From the IMG/VR virus record IMGVR_UViG_3300046171_000252, positions 62,001 through 126,000 of that record: 64,000 bases of DNA, one strand, 5' to 3'. The notes beneath the pieces were generated by a model. It made no database searches. It saw only the letters and a program-made list of their open reading frames with translations, and was not told the DNA's origin. The first letter of the stretch is position 1; each line of letters begins with the position of its first letter. The position numbers and the translations under genes are program-made. Positions 18,258 to 27,916 of this stretch are shown here, piece by piece. Source of the DNA: a virus.

Positions 18258-19805
18258 ATGGCTGCGGTAGTAACAGATCAATTTAGAATATCAAATGCAA
18301 ATAATTTTGTAGACTCTGTAGCAAATACGAGCAATTCTTATTATGTATTTTTAGGATTACCAAATCCAGCTAATCCAGTATCTGGTTTTGGTAGAACTAC
18401 TTCAGATACTGAATGGAATAGTAATACTCCAACTCCAACAGATAATTTGCAGTTTACTTCACAATATAGAGATACTGCTTTATTCGGAAAAAAAGTGACA
18501 ACATCTAATGTTAGAAGACTTATACGAAAAGTTAATTGGGCTTCTAATACTAGATATGACATGTACAGGCATGATTATAGTATTTCAAATCCTGCCCCCA
18601 ATTCCAATCTAAGTAGATTATATGATACGAATTATTATGTGATTAATAGTGACTTTAGAGTTTATATTTGTATCGATAATGGTTCTTCAGGTTCTAATCT
18701 GAAAGGAAATGTATCAAAGGATGAACCAACATTTACTGACTTAGAACCATCAGCAGCTGGAACTAGTGGTGATGGATATATTTGGAAATATCTTTTTTCA
18801 GTAGCTCCTAGCGATATTATAAAATTTGATTCTACCGAGTATGTTGTAGTTCCTAATGACTGGGCAACAACAACAGATACCCAAATTCAAAGTATTAGAG
18901 AAGCAGGTGATTCTGATATAAATTTGAATCAGATTAAGAAAATATACATTGCTAATGGTGGATCTAATTACACCTCCGGAATTGTGGCAATTAACGGTGA
19001 TGGAAGTGGTGCCAAAGCATTAATTGATGTAAATTCTTCCGGAACAATAACTTCTGCCACTGTAACTGCTGGTGGTAGTGGATATACTTATGGAATAGTC
19101 GATTTAGGATCTCTTCAACCTTCCGGGTCATTGGCAGATCCTGCGAATTTAATACCAATTATTCCACCATCAAAGGGTCATGGTTATGACATCTATACAG
19201 AATTAGGTACAGATAAAATATTAATATATGCCAGATTTGATGATTCGAATAGAGATTTTCCAATTGATACTAAATTTACTCAAATTGGAGTATTAAAAAA
19301 TCCTCAACAATATTCATCTTCTACAATATTTACTGCTAACCAATATTCATCTTTATTTGCAGTAAGATTAAACTCAGTTACATCAACTCCAGTTGTGGGT
19401 GCAGCAATGTCACAATCGGTAAGCGGAGGTGCTGCTAAGGGATATGTTGCATCATATGACGATGAAACTAGAGTATTAAAATATTTTCAAGATAGATCTT
19501 TATACTTTGGAAATACAAAAGATCATACTGATATTGATAATGTCAGTAGTAATAGTAAATTATTATCTTTCGAATCTTCAGGAAATAATATTTCCCCATT
19601 CACCGGATCGATTGATACTGGATTTTCTGGAATTAAAACGACAGTAAATTCTAAGGAAATTAATCTAGGTATTAATTTTACAAATGGACTTGCAAATCCG
19701 GAGATAAATAAGAAGACAGGGGAAATCATTTACATTGATAATAGACCTCTAATTCAAAGAGATTCTCGCCAAAAAGAAGACGTTAAAATTATTCTGGAAT
19801 TCTAA
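18258..19805 (+). CDS. 8: Baseplate wedge protein gp8
   Basis: The 515-residue product matches cyanophage gp8. It has the N-terminal TDQFRISNANNFVDS, the segment YYVFLGLPNPA, TRYDMYRHDYS, TNYYVINSDFRVYICIDN and the diagnostic GDGYIWKYLFSVAPSDI. T4 gp8 (334 aa) is a dimer in the wedge. The extra length here comes from a C-terminal half with two G-G-S-x-Y modules (IANGGSNYTSG near 18950 and TAGGSGYTYG near 19070), also found in the neighbouring giant proteins. It is transcribed from its own late promoter, and its stop is followed six bases later by the DUF4815-like gene. Confidence 0.9.
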   Translation: MAAVVTDQFRISNANNFVDSVANTSNSYYVFLGLPNPANPVSGFGRTTSDTEWNSNTPTPTDNLQFTSQYRDTALFGKKVTTSNVRRLIRKVNWASNTRYDMYRHDYSISNPAPNSNLSRLYDTNYYVINSDFRVYICIDNGSSGSNLKGNVSKDEPTFTDLEPSAAGTSGDGYIWKYLFSVAPSDIIKFDSTEYVVVPNDWATTTDTQIQSIREAGDSDINLNQIKKIYIANGGSNYTSGIVAINGDGSGAKALIDVNSSGTITSATVTAGGSGYTYGIVDLGSLQPSGSLADPANLIPIIPPSKGHGYDIYTELGTDKILIYARFDDSNRDFPIDTKFTQIGVLKNPQQYSSSTIFTANQYSSLFAVRLNSVTSTPVVGAAMSQSVSGGAAKGYVASYDDETRVLKYFQDRSLYFGNTKDHTDIDNVSSNSKLLSFESSGNNISPFTGSIDTGFSGIKTTVNSKEINLGINFTNGLANPEINKKTGEIIYIDNRPLIQRDSRQKEDVKIILEF

Positions 19806-19811
19806 AAAACA

Positions 19812-22800
19812 ATGTCACAAAAAACAAATTTAAATATCAATCCATACTATGATGACTATGATTCTGAAAAGAATTTTTATAAAGTTTTATTTAAACCAGG
19901 ATTTCCAGTTCAAGCAAGAGAATTAACAACGTTACAGTCTGTTCTGCAGGGACAGGTAGAATCTTTTGGTAGTCATATATTTAAAGAAGGTTCAGTTGTT
20001 GTACCGGGAAATATCTCTTATGATGGTCAGTTTTATGCTGTAAAACTTAATGCTACTAGTGCTGGAATTGATGTTGCACTGTATATTGAAAATTTTATAG
20101 GTAAAAAAATAATTGGTCAAGAATCGGGCACTACTGCCAAAATTCAACAAATTGAATTTGCCGATAATAATAATTTTGAATTTTTGACAATTTACGTAAA
20201 ATATCTAGACTCTGATAATGATTTTGAGTTTACTCCGTTTCAAGATGGAGAATCCTTATCTTGTGTGGATAATGTAACTTATGGAAACACTACTATTCCT
20301 GCAGAAACAGAATTTGCATCTTTAATCGCATCAGATGCAACTGCTATTGGTTCTGCAGCTTCCATTGGTAAGGGGATTTATTTTATTAGGGGATATTTTG
20401 TAAATGTTTCGCAGCAAACTTTACTTTTAGATAATTATACGAATACACCATCATATAGAGTTGGTTTAAAAATTGATGAGTTAATTTTAGGATCTAAAGA
20501 TGATGAGTCTTTATTTGATAATGCAAAAGGATTTACAAATTTTGCCGCACCAGGTGCAGATAGATTTAAAATAAATTTAACTCTTACCAAAAAATTAATA
20601 TCAGACGTTAATGATACAGATTTTGTTGAACTTTTAAGATTAAAAGATGGTAAGATTCAAAAAATTACCACAAAAACACAATATAATCAAATTCGTGATT
20701 ATATGGCTGAAAGAACATATGATGAATCTGGTGATTATGCAGTAAAACCATTTGATCCATCAGTTCACAATTCATTGAATAATAGACTGGGAAATAATGG
20801 TCTTTTCTTCTCTAATGAATTGACACAACAAAGAAATACACCATCTGAAGATTTGATGTGTTTCAAAATATCTCCAGGAAAAGCCTATGTAAGGGGATAT
20901 GATGTAGAAAAAGTTGGAACTACAATAATTGATGTAGAAAAACCTAGAGATACACAAAAAGAATCTAATGTAACTGTCCCATTTGAGATGGGAAATTTAC
21001 TTAGAGTTAATAACGTTACTGGTGTTCCTCAAAACAAAGCAACAATTCAATTATTAAATAGAAAAACAGGTGATACAGAATCAGTAATAGGTGACGCTAG
21101 AGTATATACCTTTAATCTTACAGATGCTGCATATTCTGGAGTAGAAACAAAGTATGATTTAAGATTATATGATATTCAAACATATACTAAATTATCCCTC
21201 AATCAGAGCGTAGATGCCACTGATATGCCAGAGGGATCTTTTATTAAAGGTAAGAGTAGTGGTGCAAGTGGATTTCTTGTTGGTGCTGGTGCAGGAGCGT
21301 CTGTAGGTATTTTATTGAGACAAACTTCTGGTTCTTTTGCTAAAGGAGAGCAAATAACTGTCAATGGAGTTGATTTCTCAAGAACAATTTCAGATTTTAT
21401 TGAATATGGAACTCAAAATATTAAATCAGTAAAACAGGCAGCGGGTGGTGGTTTTCCTGCATTTACGGCAGATTCAGTTCTTGAAAAATTTAATATGCCT
21501 AATGGAATTTCACAAATATCAATTCCATTAGTTGGCAATTTGGGAAATACTGGTGTTTCAACAGTAACAGTAACAGGAAACGTATTCAGTGGAATAAGAA
21601 CCGATACTCTTATTTCATACCAAAGACCAGGATTTAGTACTGAAACTGTTAATAGAGTTTCTTCTATCTCTGCGGATAAACTTTCTATAGAACTCAGTCC
21701 AGTCAGTGCTGGTGCCGGAATCACTGGTGTTTATGATGGCAAGTTACCTTCTGGAAGTGGAAATCTTTTAGTTACACCACTTGCTCGTGGACCAATTATT
21801 GATAGTGAAAATGCACAATTATTTTCACGATTACCAGATATTAATATTTCTTCTGTAGATTTACTTAATTCAACATTTACAGTTGTTGATCAAATAACTG
21901 GAGAATCTACCGATTCCTCTGGTACATTGACATTTGATCTTTCAAGTATTTCTGGAATAACCAGTGCTTCTTTTGCAACTTTTGATCAGGAGAGATATGG
22001 CGTTCATTATTCTACCGGGATAGCAGGAACAATTACAAGTGATACTTTTGATTTGACAAGTAATGTTGTAACAATTAAAGGATTAAGGGCAAGTCAATCA
22101 AATGTTATTGTAAATACAACTCTTACTAAATTTGGAGTTCAAAGTAAGATTAAACAATATAATAGAAGTCAAACATTAAATATAACAAGATCAAAATATT
22201 CCGATTCTGGAGTTGGTATTAATACTTCCAACAATGATGGACTCAATTTTAACACTCAATATGGATTAAGAGTTCAGGATGAAGAAATTTCTCTAAACTA
22301 TCCAGATGTTGCAAAAGTTATAGTAATTTATGAATCTTTGGGAACAGGAAATCCCACTTTAGATAAATTTCAGTTTACTTCAACTGCTAATGTCCAAACG
22401 AATGCAATAATTGGAGAAAATATAGTAGGAAATTCTAGTAATGCGATTGCTAGAGTTGTTTCATCTCCATCTGCAAATAATTTAGAGTTAGTGTATTTGT
22501 CCGACGATGTATTTAATGTTGGCGAAACAGTAACTTTCCAAGAATCGAATATAATCACAGAAATAGAAACTATTACATCAGGAAGTTATAAAGATGTAAC
22601 TCAATTATTTAAATTAAATAAGGGGCAAAAGGATGAATATTATGATTATTCTAGAATTGTTAGAAATAAAAATGTTCCAGAACCAACTCGTAAATTATTA
22701 GTCATCTTCGATTATTATTCTGTACCATCCGATGATACTGGAGATGCATTCACTGTATTGAGTTATGATGAAGAAAGATTTGCACAAGATATACCAACCA

Positions 22801-25800
22801 TAGGTCGTTTTAGAACAAGAGCAACAGATACACTCGATTTCCGTCCAAGAGTATCCGTATTTGATCCAACTACTGCAACAATTTCTCCGTTTGATTTTAG
22901 TTCTAGAAGTTTTGATTCCGTTCCAAAACTTTTAATGGCACCTGGAGAAGGGTCTATTATAGGGTATGAGTATTATCTTCCCAGAATTGATAAATTATAT
23001 ATTGATAAATATGGAACTTTTATTGTTGAAAAAGGAATATCATCAAAGTATCCTAAAGCACCCACTAAAAATGATGCATTGTTAGAAATTGCTAGCATCA
23101 ATCTTCCACCTTACTTATATGTTCCACAAAATGCTTCTATAACTCTGATTGATAATAGAAGATTTACCATGAGAGACATTGGTGATATTGAAGATCGGGT
23201 TGAAAATTTGGAAAGAATAACTTCATTATCGTTATTAGAGTTAAATACACAGGCATTACAAATTAGAGATGCTGACGGAAAAAATAGATTTAAAAGTGGA
23301 TTCTTTGTTGACGATTTTAAAAATTATTCTTTAATTGATAGACCATTATCTTCCATACAAATTAATCCAACAGCAGAAGAATTAATACCAATTATTAGTA
23401 GAAATTCTCTTAAATCACAAATTGCACAAATTGATGATATTATCCCCCAAAGTTTAGATTTTACCAGTAATTTTGATTTATTAGATCCAAATGTTCAAAA
23501 AACTGGAGATTCGGTAACTTTAAAGTATGACGAAATAGATTGGATTGAACAACCAATAGCAACTACAGTAGAAAATGTTAATCCATTTCATGTTGTTGTA
23601 TATACTGGAGATATTGAATTGAATCCAGCAGTTGATACTTGGGTTAGAACTATTCAACTTCCAGATAGAAGTATTAGAACCTCCACCAATAGATCTAGAA
23701 CTCTTACACAAAATCTTACCAGCAGTATAAATTTAAATCTAGGCACAGCATCGATTGATGGTCAAACCACTACTAACACCAATCTGGACCGTTTAGGAAC
23801 CCGAGATCTTCGTTTAGTTCACAGAACTGGAGTAAGAACTAATGTAAGAAACCAAAATCTTAGTGCCAGTAGTTCAAGTTTCGATTCTAGCACAACTGTT
23901 GATACTATTAGTTTTGATGATATTAGTATTAGGAATGAACATATTTCATCTTCGGATGAAGCATTCATGAGATCTAGAAATACTGAATTCAAAGTTAGTA
24001 ATATTAAACCATCTACGAGATTCTATCAATTTCTTGATGGAAACAGTAGCGTTGATTTTATTCCAAAATTAATTGAAATTGCAAATAATCCATCTCTGGC
24101 AACTTATGGAACTTCCAATGGTTCTTTCGTAATTGGAGAAACAGTAGTTGGATCTGCTCTTGGCATAGGTGGAATTGGTCCATCTATTTCATTCAGAGTT
24201 GCTACACCAAATCATAAATATGGAGAATTTAATAATCCATCATCAGTATTTAATGTAAATCCATATGTAACCTCAGAGTCTATACCCTCAACATATAGCC
24301 AATCCTCCAAAATTCTTAATGTTGATACTTCTTCTTTATCTGAAGAAGCGCAGGGATTATATTCTGGTTATATTATACAGGGAATGAAATTAGTTGGTCA
24401 AACTAGTGGCGCAATTGCATATGTAAAAGATATTAGATTGATTTCAGATAATTATGGAGATTTAATAGGATCTTTCTTTATAAGAGATCCAAATGCAATC
24501 CCAGTCCCTTCAGTTAGACTCCAGACTGGAACAAAGACATTTAAAGTTACTTCTAGTGCTTCAAATGATTTGGGTCTTCCAGGAAGCAATTCAGTTTCTT
24601 TTGCAGAAACAAATTATAGTTCTACAGGTTCTTTAGAGCAGTGGCAAAATGAAGTTACTACTCGCACTGATAACCTTACAACTACATCTGTAATAAATCT
24701 TAGAACTCAAGCATCCGCATCTCTAGCAATTTCGCAATCAGACACTGTAATTACTGAAACATATACTGATCCATTAGCTCAAACATTTATTGTTGGAGGA
24801 AATGTAGAGGCACCATCAGATATTGATACTAGTGATGATATAAATGGAGCATTCTTAACTGCTGTTGATATTTTCTTTGCCAGAATAGACGAAGGAAACG
24901 CTCCGGTTAAAATTCAAATCAGAACTACAGAATTAGGATTCCCAACTAGAATTGTTTTGGGAAAAACAGTCACTTTAAGACCTACAACTGTCGATGCTAG
25001 TGGCAATATTGTAAAAAATATTCAAACATCAGATACTGGAGATATTGCAACAAAAGTTATTTTCCCAGAACCAATTTTCTTGCCACCCGGAAGAGAATAT
25101 GCTGTTGTTCTCTTGGCACCAACTAGTGATGAATATGAAGTATGGACGGCCACAATGGGCGAAACTTCTGTAGCATCTGTTAATCTTCCACCAAATTCGA
25201 ATGCACAAAGTGCTGTTTATTCAAGACAATTTGCGCTTGGAAGTTTATTCAAATCTCAAAATGGATCTATTTGGACTCCTAATCAGTATCAAGATCTCAA
25301 ATTTAAACTTTATAAAGCACAATTTACTTCTCAAACAGGAACAGCATTCTTCTATAATCCAGTATTAGATAAGAGTAATGATTATGTTTCTAAATTATCT
25401 ATCGATCCGGTAAGAACTTTACCAAAAACTGGAACAATTGGTATTACCACCATCAGCGGATCTTCTGCCAATATTGGAATACTGACCACAGGAAGAAAAC
25501 TTGCAGGTGGCAACAATACTAATGGATCCGCAATTGTTGTCGGTAGAGGAAGTTCTATAACAACATTAGGTGTGACTGAAGGTGGTTCTGGTTATGTGGT
25601 AGATTCTACTGTAAATACTTTTAATGTAGTCGGTGGTGGTTCTGGATTAAAATTAAATATTAGTGGTATTAATGCTGATACCGGTGCAATTACTGGTATT
25701 GCTGCAGCATCCGCAAAAGAAGATCGTGGTAATGGATATAAAATAGGTGATGTTGTTGGTATTGTTACCTCAACTGTTTCTAGTTCAACTGGAAAAGATG

Positions 25801-27344
25801 CGAGAATTACAATTACCGGAATTTCAACAGATGTTGATACACTTTATGTTTCTAATGTCCAGGGAGAATTTGGTTCTAGTGGCACTGGAAAAGCATTTAC
25901 AGTGGGTGCTGGAATAAGTTACTTTGCCAATGATGGAACATTAACTTCTATAGGAACTAATGATATATTAACTGTTACTGGAACAGGTGGTGTATATTCT
26001 GGAAACTATATGAGGGTAAATCATTTCAATCATGGAATGTACTCCAATACAAATAAGGTGATATTGAGTGATGTTCAGTCTAATATTGAACCAACAACTT
26101 TATCTGCGACATTATCAGTTAGTGATATTACTAGTGTCAGCGTAGCAAACACTAGCAACTTTACCACGTTTGAAGGTGTGGATGTAAGTGCATCAAATCC
26201 GGGATACATTAAAATAAATAATGAAATTATTACTTATGATGGTATCGGTTCTGGATCACTTTCAATTGCTAGTAATGGAAGAGCAACAGATTCTACTATT
26301 GCAGAATTGCATGATATTAATAACATCGTTTATAAGTATGAACTTAATGGAATCTCTTTGAGAAGAATAAATAAAACTCACACTATTGCGGAACCAATTG
26401 AAATTGATAATTATAGTATTGTTGTTGATGTATCCGCAAATGGGGTTGATAGAAGTGTTGATGGAACTCCTACAGGAATGCCACAACTTAATTTCTCTAA
26501 TGAAGCATCTACTGGCGGAAATGCTGTTAGAGCAACAGAAAATATTCTGTATGATTCTATAGTTCCAACTTATGACATAATTACTCCAGGTTCTTCTACT
26601 TCCATAAATGGGACAATAAGAACTATTAGTGGAACTAGTGTTGATGGAAATGAATCTTCATTCAATGATAATGGATTTGAACCAATTGGGATAAATGTAT
26701 TAAATACTTTGAATTCTCCGAGAATTGTTTGTTCTGAAGTGAATGAAAAACAATTCTTACCAAATCTCCCAAGAAACAAATCTTTTACAACAGGAATAAC
26801 TTTAAATTCTAATGATTCTAATTTATCTCCACAAATAAATTTAGATACTGCATTTACAGAGTTTAGATTTAGTCGTTTTGATAAACCAGTTGCTGATTAT
26901 GCGTCTGATGGTAGAGTCAAATCAATTTTCAATGATCCACACTCTGCAATATATGTTTCTAACACTGTATTCTTATCAAATCCTGCTACATCACTCAAAG
27001 TAATTTTAAATGCATATAGGCATCAATCTGCAGACTTTAGAGTTCTTTATAATTTAATAAGATCAGATTCTGGGGAAGTCGATCAAACATTTGAATTATT
27101 CCCTGGATATGATAATTTAACTTTTACCGATGATCTTGGGTATACCATTGTAGATGCATCTAAGAATAGTGGACTACCGGATAAGTTTGTTCCAGCAAGT
27201 TTGTCTAATCAATTTTTAGAATATGATTTTACTGCAAATGAATTGCCATTGTTCATCGGATACACAATTAAAATTGTAATGTCTGGTACTAATCAGGCAT
27301 ATCCCCCAAGAATTAGTGAATTGAGGACTATAGCAGTAAGATGA
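19812..27344 (+). CDS. Very large virion structural protein (DUF4815-like)
   Basis: This 2,510-residue protein begins with NLNINPYYDDYDSEKNFYKV followed by FKPGFPVQARELTTLQS and GSHIFKEGSVVVPGN, the well-conserved start of the cyanophage proteins that carry DUF4815. The N-terminal half is a compact structural domain. From about 24,000 the sequence becomes modular, with VSDITSVSVANTSNF followed by GYIKINNEIITYDGI (26107-26250), and two G-G-S-G-Y / G-N-G-Y modules (25570-25600 and 25725-25745). Its place between gp8 and the fibre-like genes suggests the outer baseplate or a tail fibre anchor (gp9/gp10 region). That role is inferred. It overlaps the next ORF by four bases. Confidence 0.88.
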   Translation: MSQKTNLNINPYYDDYDSEKNFYKVLFKPGFPVQARELTTLQSVLQGQVESFGSHIFKEGSVVVPGNISYDGQFYAVKLNATSAGIDVALYIENFIGKKIIGQESGTTAKIQQIEFADNNNFEFLTIYVKYLDSDNDFEFTPFQDGESLSCVDNVTYGNTTIPAETEFASLIASDATAIGSAASIGKGIYFIRGYFVNVSQQTLLLDNYTNTPSYRVGLKIDELILGSKDDESLFDNAKGFTNFAAPGADRFKINLTLTKKLISDVNDTDFVELLRLKDGKIQKITTKTQYNQIRDYMAERTYDESGDYAVKPFDPSVHNSLNNRLGNNGLFFSNELTQQRNTPSEDLMCFKISPGKAYVRGYDVEKVGTTIIDVEKPRDTQKESNVTVPFEMGNLLRVNNVTGVPQNKATIQLLNRKTGDTESVIGDARVYTFNLTDAAYSGVETKYDLRLYDIQTYTKLSLNQSVDATDMPEGSFIKGKSSGASGFLVGAGAGASVGILLRQTSGSFAKGEQITVNGVDFSRTISDFIEYGTQNIKSVKQAAGGGFPAFTADSVLEKFNMPNGISQISIPLVGNLGNTGVSTVTVTGNVFSGIRTDTLISYQRPGFSTETVNRVSSISADKLSIELSPVSAGAGITGVYDGKLPSGSGNLLVTPLARGPIIDSENAQLFSRLPDINISSVDLLNSTFTVVDQITGESTDSSGTLTFDLSSISGITSASFATFDQERYGVHYSTGIAGTITSDTFDLTSNVVTIKGLRASQSNVIVNTTLTKFGVQSKIKQYNRSQTLNITRSKYSDSGVGINTSNNDGLNFNTQYGLRVQDEEISLNYPDVAKVIVIYESLGTGNPTLDKFQFTSTANVQTNAIIGENIVGNSSNAIARVVSSPSANNLELVYLSDDVFNVGETVTFQESNIITEIETITSGSYKDVTQLFKLNKGQKDEYYDYSRIVRNKNVPEPTRKLLVIFDYYSVPSDDTGDAFTVLSYDEERFAQDIPTIGRFRTRATDTLDFRPRVSVFDPTTATISPFDFSSRSFDSVPKLLMAPGEGSIIGYEYYLPRIDKLYIDKYGTFIVEKGISSKYPKAPTKNDALLEIASINLPPYLYVPQNASITLIDNRRFTMRDIGDIEDRVENLERITSLSLLELNTQALQIRDADGKNRFKSGFFVDDFKNYSLIDRPLSSIQINPTAEELIPIISRNSLKSQIAQIDDIIPQSLDFTSNFDLLDPNVQKTGDSVTLKYDEIDWIEQPIATTVENVNPFHVVVYTGDIELNPAVDTWVRTIQLPDRSIRTSTNRSRTLTQNLTSSINLNLGTASIDGQTTTNTNLDRLGTRDLRLVHRTGVRTNVRNQNLSASSSSFDSSTTVDTISFDDISIRNEHISSSDEAFMRSRNTEFKVSNIKPSTRFYQFLDGNSSVDFIPKLIEIANNPSLATYGTSNGSFVIGETVVGSALGIGGIGPSISFRVATPNHKYGEFNNPSSVFNVNPYVTSESIPSTYSQSSKILNVDTSSLSEEAQGLYSGYIIQGMKLVGQTSGAIAYVKDIRLISDNYGDLIGSFFIRDPNAIPVPSVRLQTGTKTFKVTSSASNDLGLPGSNSVSFAETNYSSTGSLEQWQNEVTTRTDNLTTTSVINLRTQASASLAISQSDTVITETYTDPLAQTFIVGGNVEAPSDIDTSDDINGAFLTAVDIFFARIDEGNAPVKIQIRTTELGFPTRIVLGKTVTLRPTTVDASGNIVKNIQTSDTGDIATKVIFPEPIFLPPGREYAVVLLAPTSDEYEVWTATMGETSVASVNLPPNSNAQSAVYSRQFALGSLFKSQNGSIWTPNQYQDLKFKLYKAQFTSQTGTAFFYNPVLDKSNDYVSKLSIDPVRTLPKTGTIGITTISGSSANIGILTTGRKLAGGNNTNGSAIVVGRGSSITTLGVTEGGSGYVVDSTVNTFNVVGGGSGLKLNISGINADTGAITGIAAASAKEDRGNGYKIGDVVGIVTSTVSSSTGKDARITITGISTDVDTLYVSNVQGEFGSSGTGKAFTVGAGISYFANDGTLTSIGTNDILTVTGTGGVYSGNYMRVNHFNHGMYSNTNKVILSDVQSNIEPTTLSATLSVSDITSVSVANTSNFTTFEGVDVSASNPGYIKINNEIITYDGIGSGSLSIASNGRATDSTIAELHDINNIVYKYELNGISLRRINKTHTIAEPIEIDNYSIVVDVSANGVDRSVDGTPTGMPQLNFSNEASTGGNAVRATENILYDSIVPTYDIITPGSSTSINGTIRTISGTSVDGNESSFNDNGFEPIGINVLNTLNSPRIVCSEVNEKQFLPNLPRNKSFTTGITLNSNDSNLSPQINLDTAFTEFRFSRFDKPVADYASDGRVKSIFNDPHSAIYVSNTVFLSNPATSLKVILNAYRHQSADFRVLYNLIRSDSGEVDQTFELFPGYDNLTFTDDLGYTIVDASKNSGLPDKFVPASLSNQFLEYDFTANELPLFIGYTIKIVMSGTNQAYPPRISELRTIAVR

Positions 27345-27553
27345 TTAAAGTTAAAGGTTATCAAAATTTATATCGTGATGAAACAAGTGGAGCTATAATT
27401 AATACTGATTCTATGGCATATAATCAGTATGTAAGTTCTTTGGAACAAAGAAATCTCCAAAAAAGAGAAATCTCTGAAATGAAAAATGATATTAACGAGA
27501 TAAAATCTCTTCTCAGAAATTTATTGATGAATTCTGAGAATATAAATATCTAA
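27341..27553 (+). CDS. Small coiled-coil protein (70 aa)
   Basis: The start overlaps the stop of the DUF4815-like gene (ATGA), indicating coupled translation. The 70-residue product begins with VKGYQNLYRDETSGAIINTD. It then has a heptad-like helix, LEQRNLQKREISEMKNDI and NEIKSLLRNLL, that probably makes a coiled coil. It may be a chaperone or trimerisation factor for the large structural protein. No family function is known to me. Its 3' end contains a late promoter. Confidence 0.72.
   Translation: MIKVKGYQNLYRDETSGAIINTDSMAYNQYVSSLEQRNLQKREISEMKNDINEIKSLLRNLLMNSENINI
27541..27548 (+). promoter_or_regulatory. Late promoter TATAAATA before the fibre genes
   Basis: The exact box overlaps the last codons of the small coiled-coil gene and stands 32 bases before the ATG at 27581. 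It would drive the Ig-like and fibre-like genes and perhaps the neck genes. Confidence 0.68.
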
Positions 27554-27580
27554 AGATAAGATAGCATAATTTTTTGAATA

Positions 27581-27916
27581 ATGGCAGTATTTGTATCTAA
27601 CATCACGATTGAACAAGGTTTCGACTTTGATACTTCTTTTCAGTTAGAAGATACCAGAACAAACACCCCATTGGTTTTAACCGGTGCTGCGACAGAAGGC
27701 ATGTTGAGAAAAAGTTATACTAGTGCAAGTGCCGTTTCCTTTGCTTCTACAGTCTCTGACGATGTTAATGGGATTATTTCAATATCTCTAACATCTTCGC
27801 AAACAGTGGCATTAAAGGCAGGAAGATACGTATATGATGTAAAAATAACTAGTGCCGGAAAAGAATATAAAGCTGTTGAAGGGTCAGCATTAGTAAGAGC
27901 CGGAGTCACTAGGTAA
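27581..27916 (+). CDS. Small beta-sandwich structural protein (111 aa)
   Basis: The protein begins MAVFVSNITIEQGFDFDTSF and continues with alternating short strands, including PLVLTGAATEGMLRK, IISISLTSSQTVALKAGRY and VYDVKI. This pattern is typical of small Ig-like virion proteins related to BppU-type baseplate components. It overlaps the next gene by one base (TAATG). A role as an adaptor or decoration for the following fibre-like protein is inferred from position and fold pattern. Confidence 0.75.
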   Translation: MAVFVSNITIEQGFDFDTSFQLEDTRTNTPLVLTGAATEGMLRKSYTSASAVSFASTVSDDVNGIISISLTSSQTVALKAGRYVYDVKITSAGKEYKAVEGSALVRAGVTR

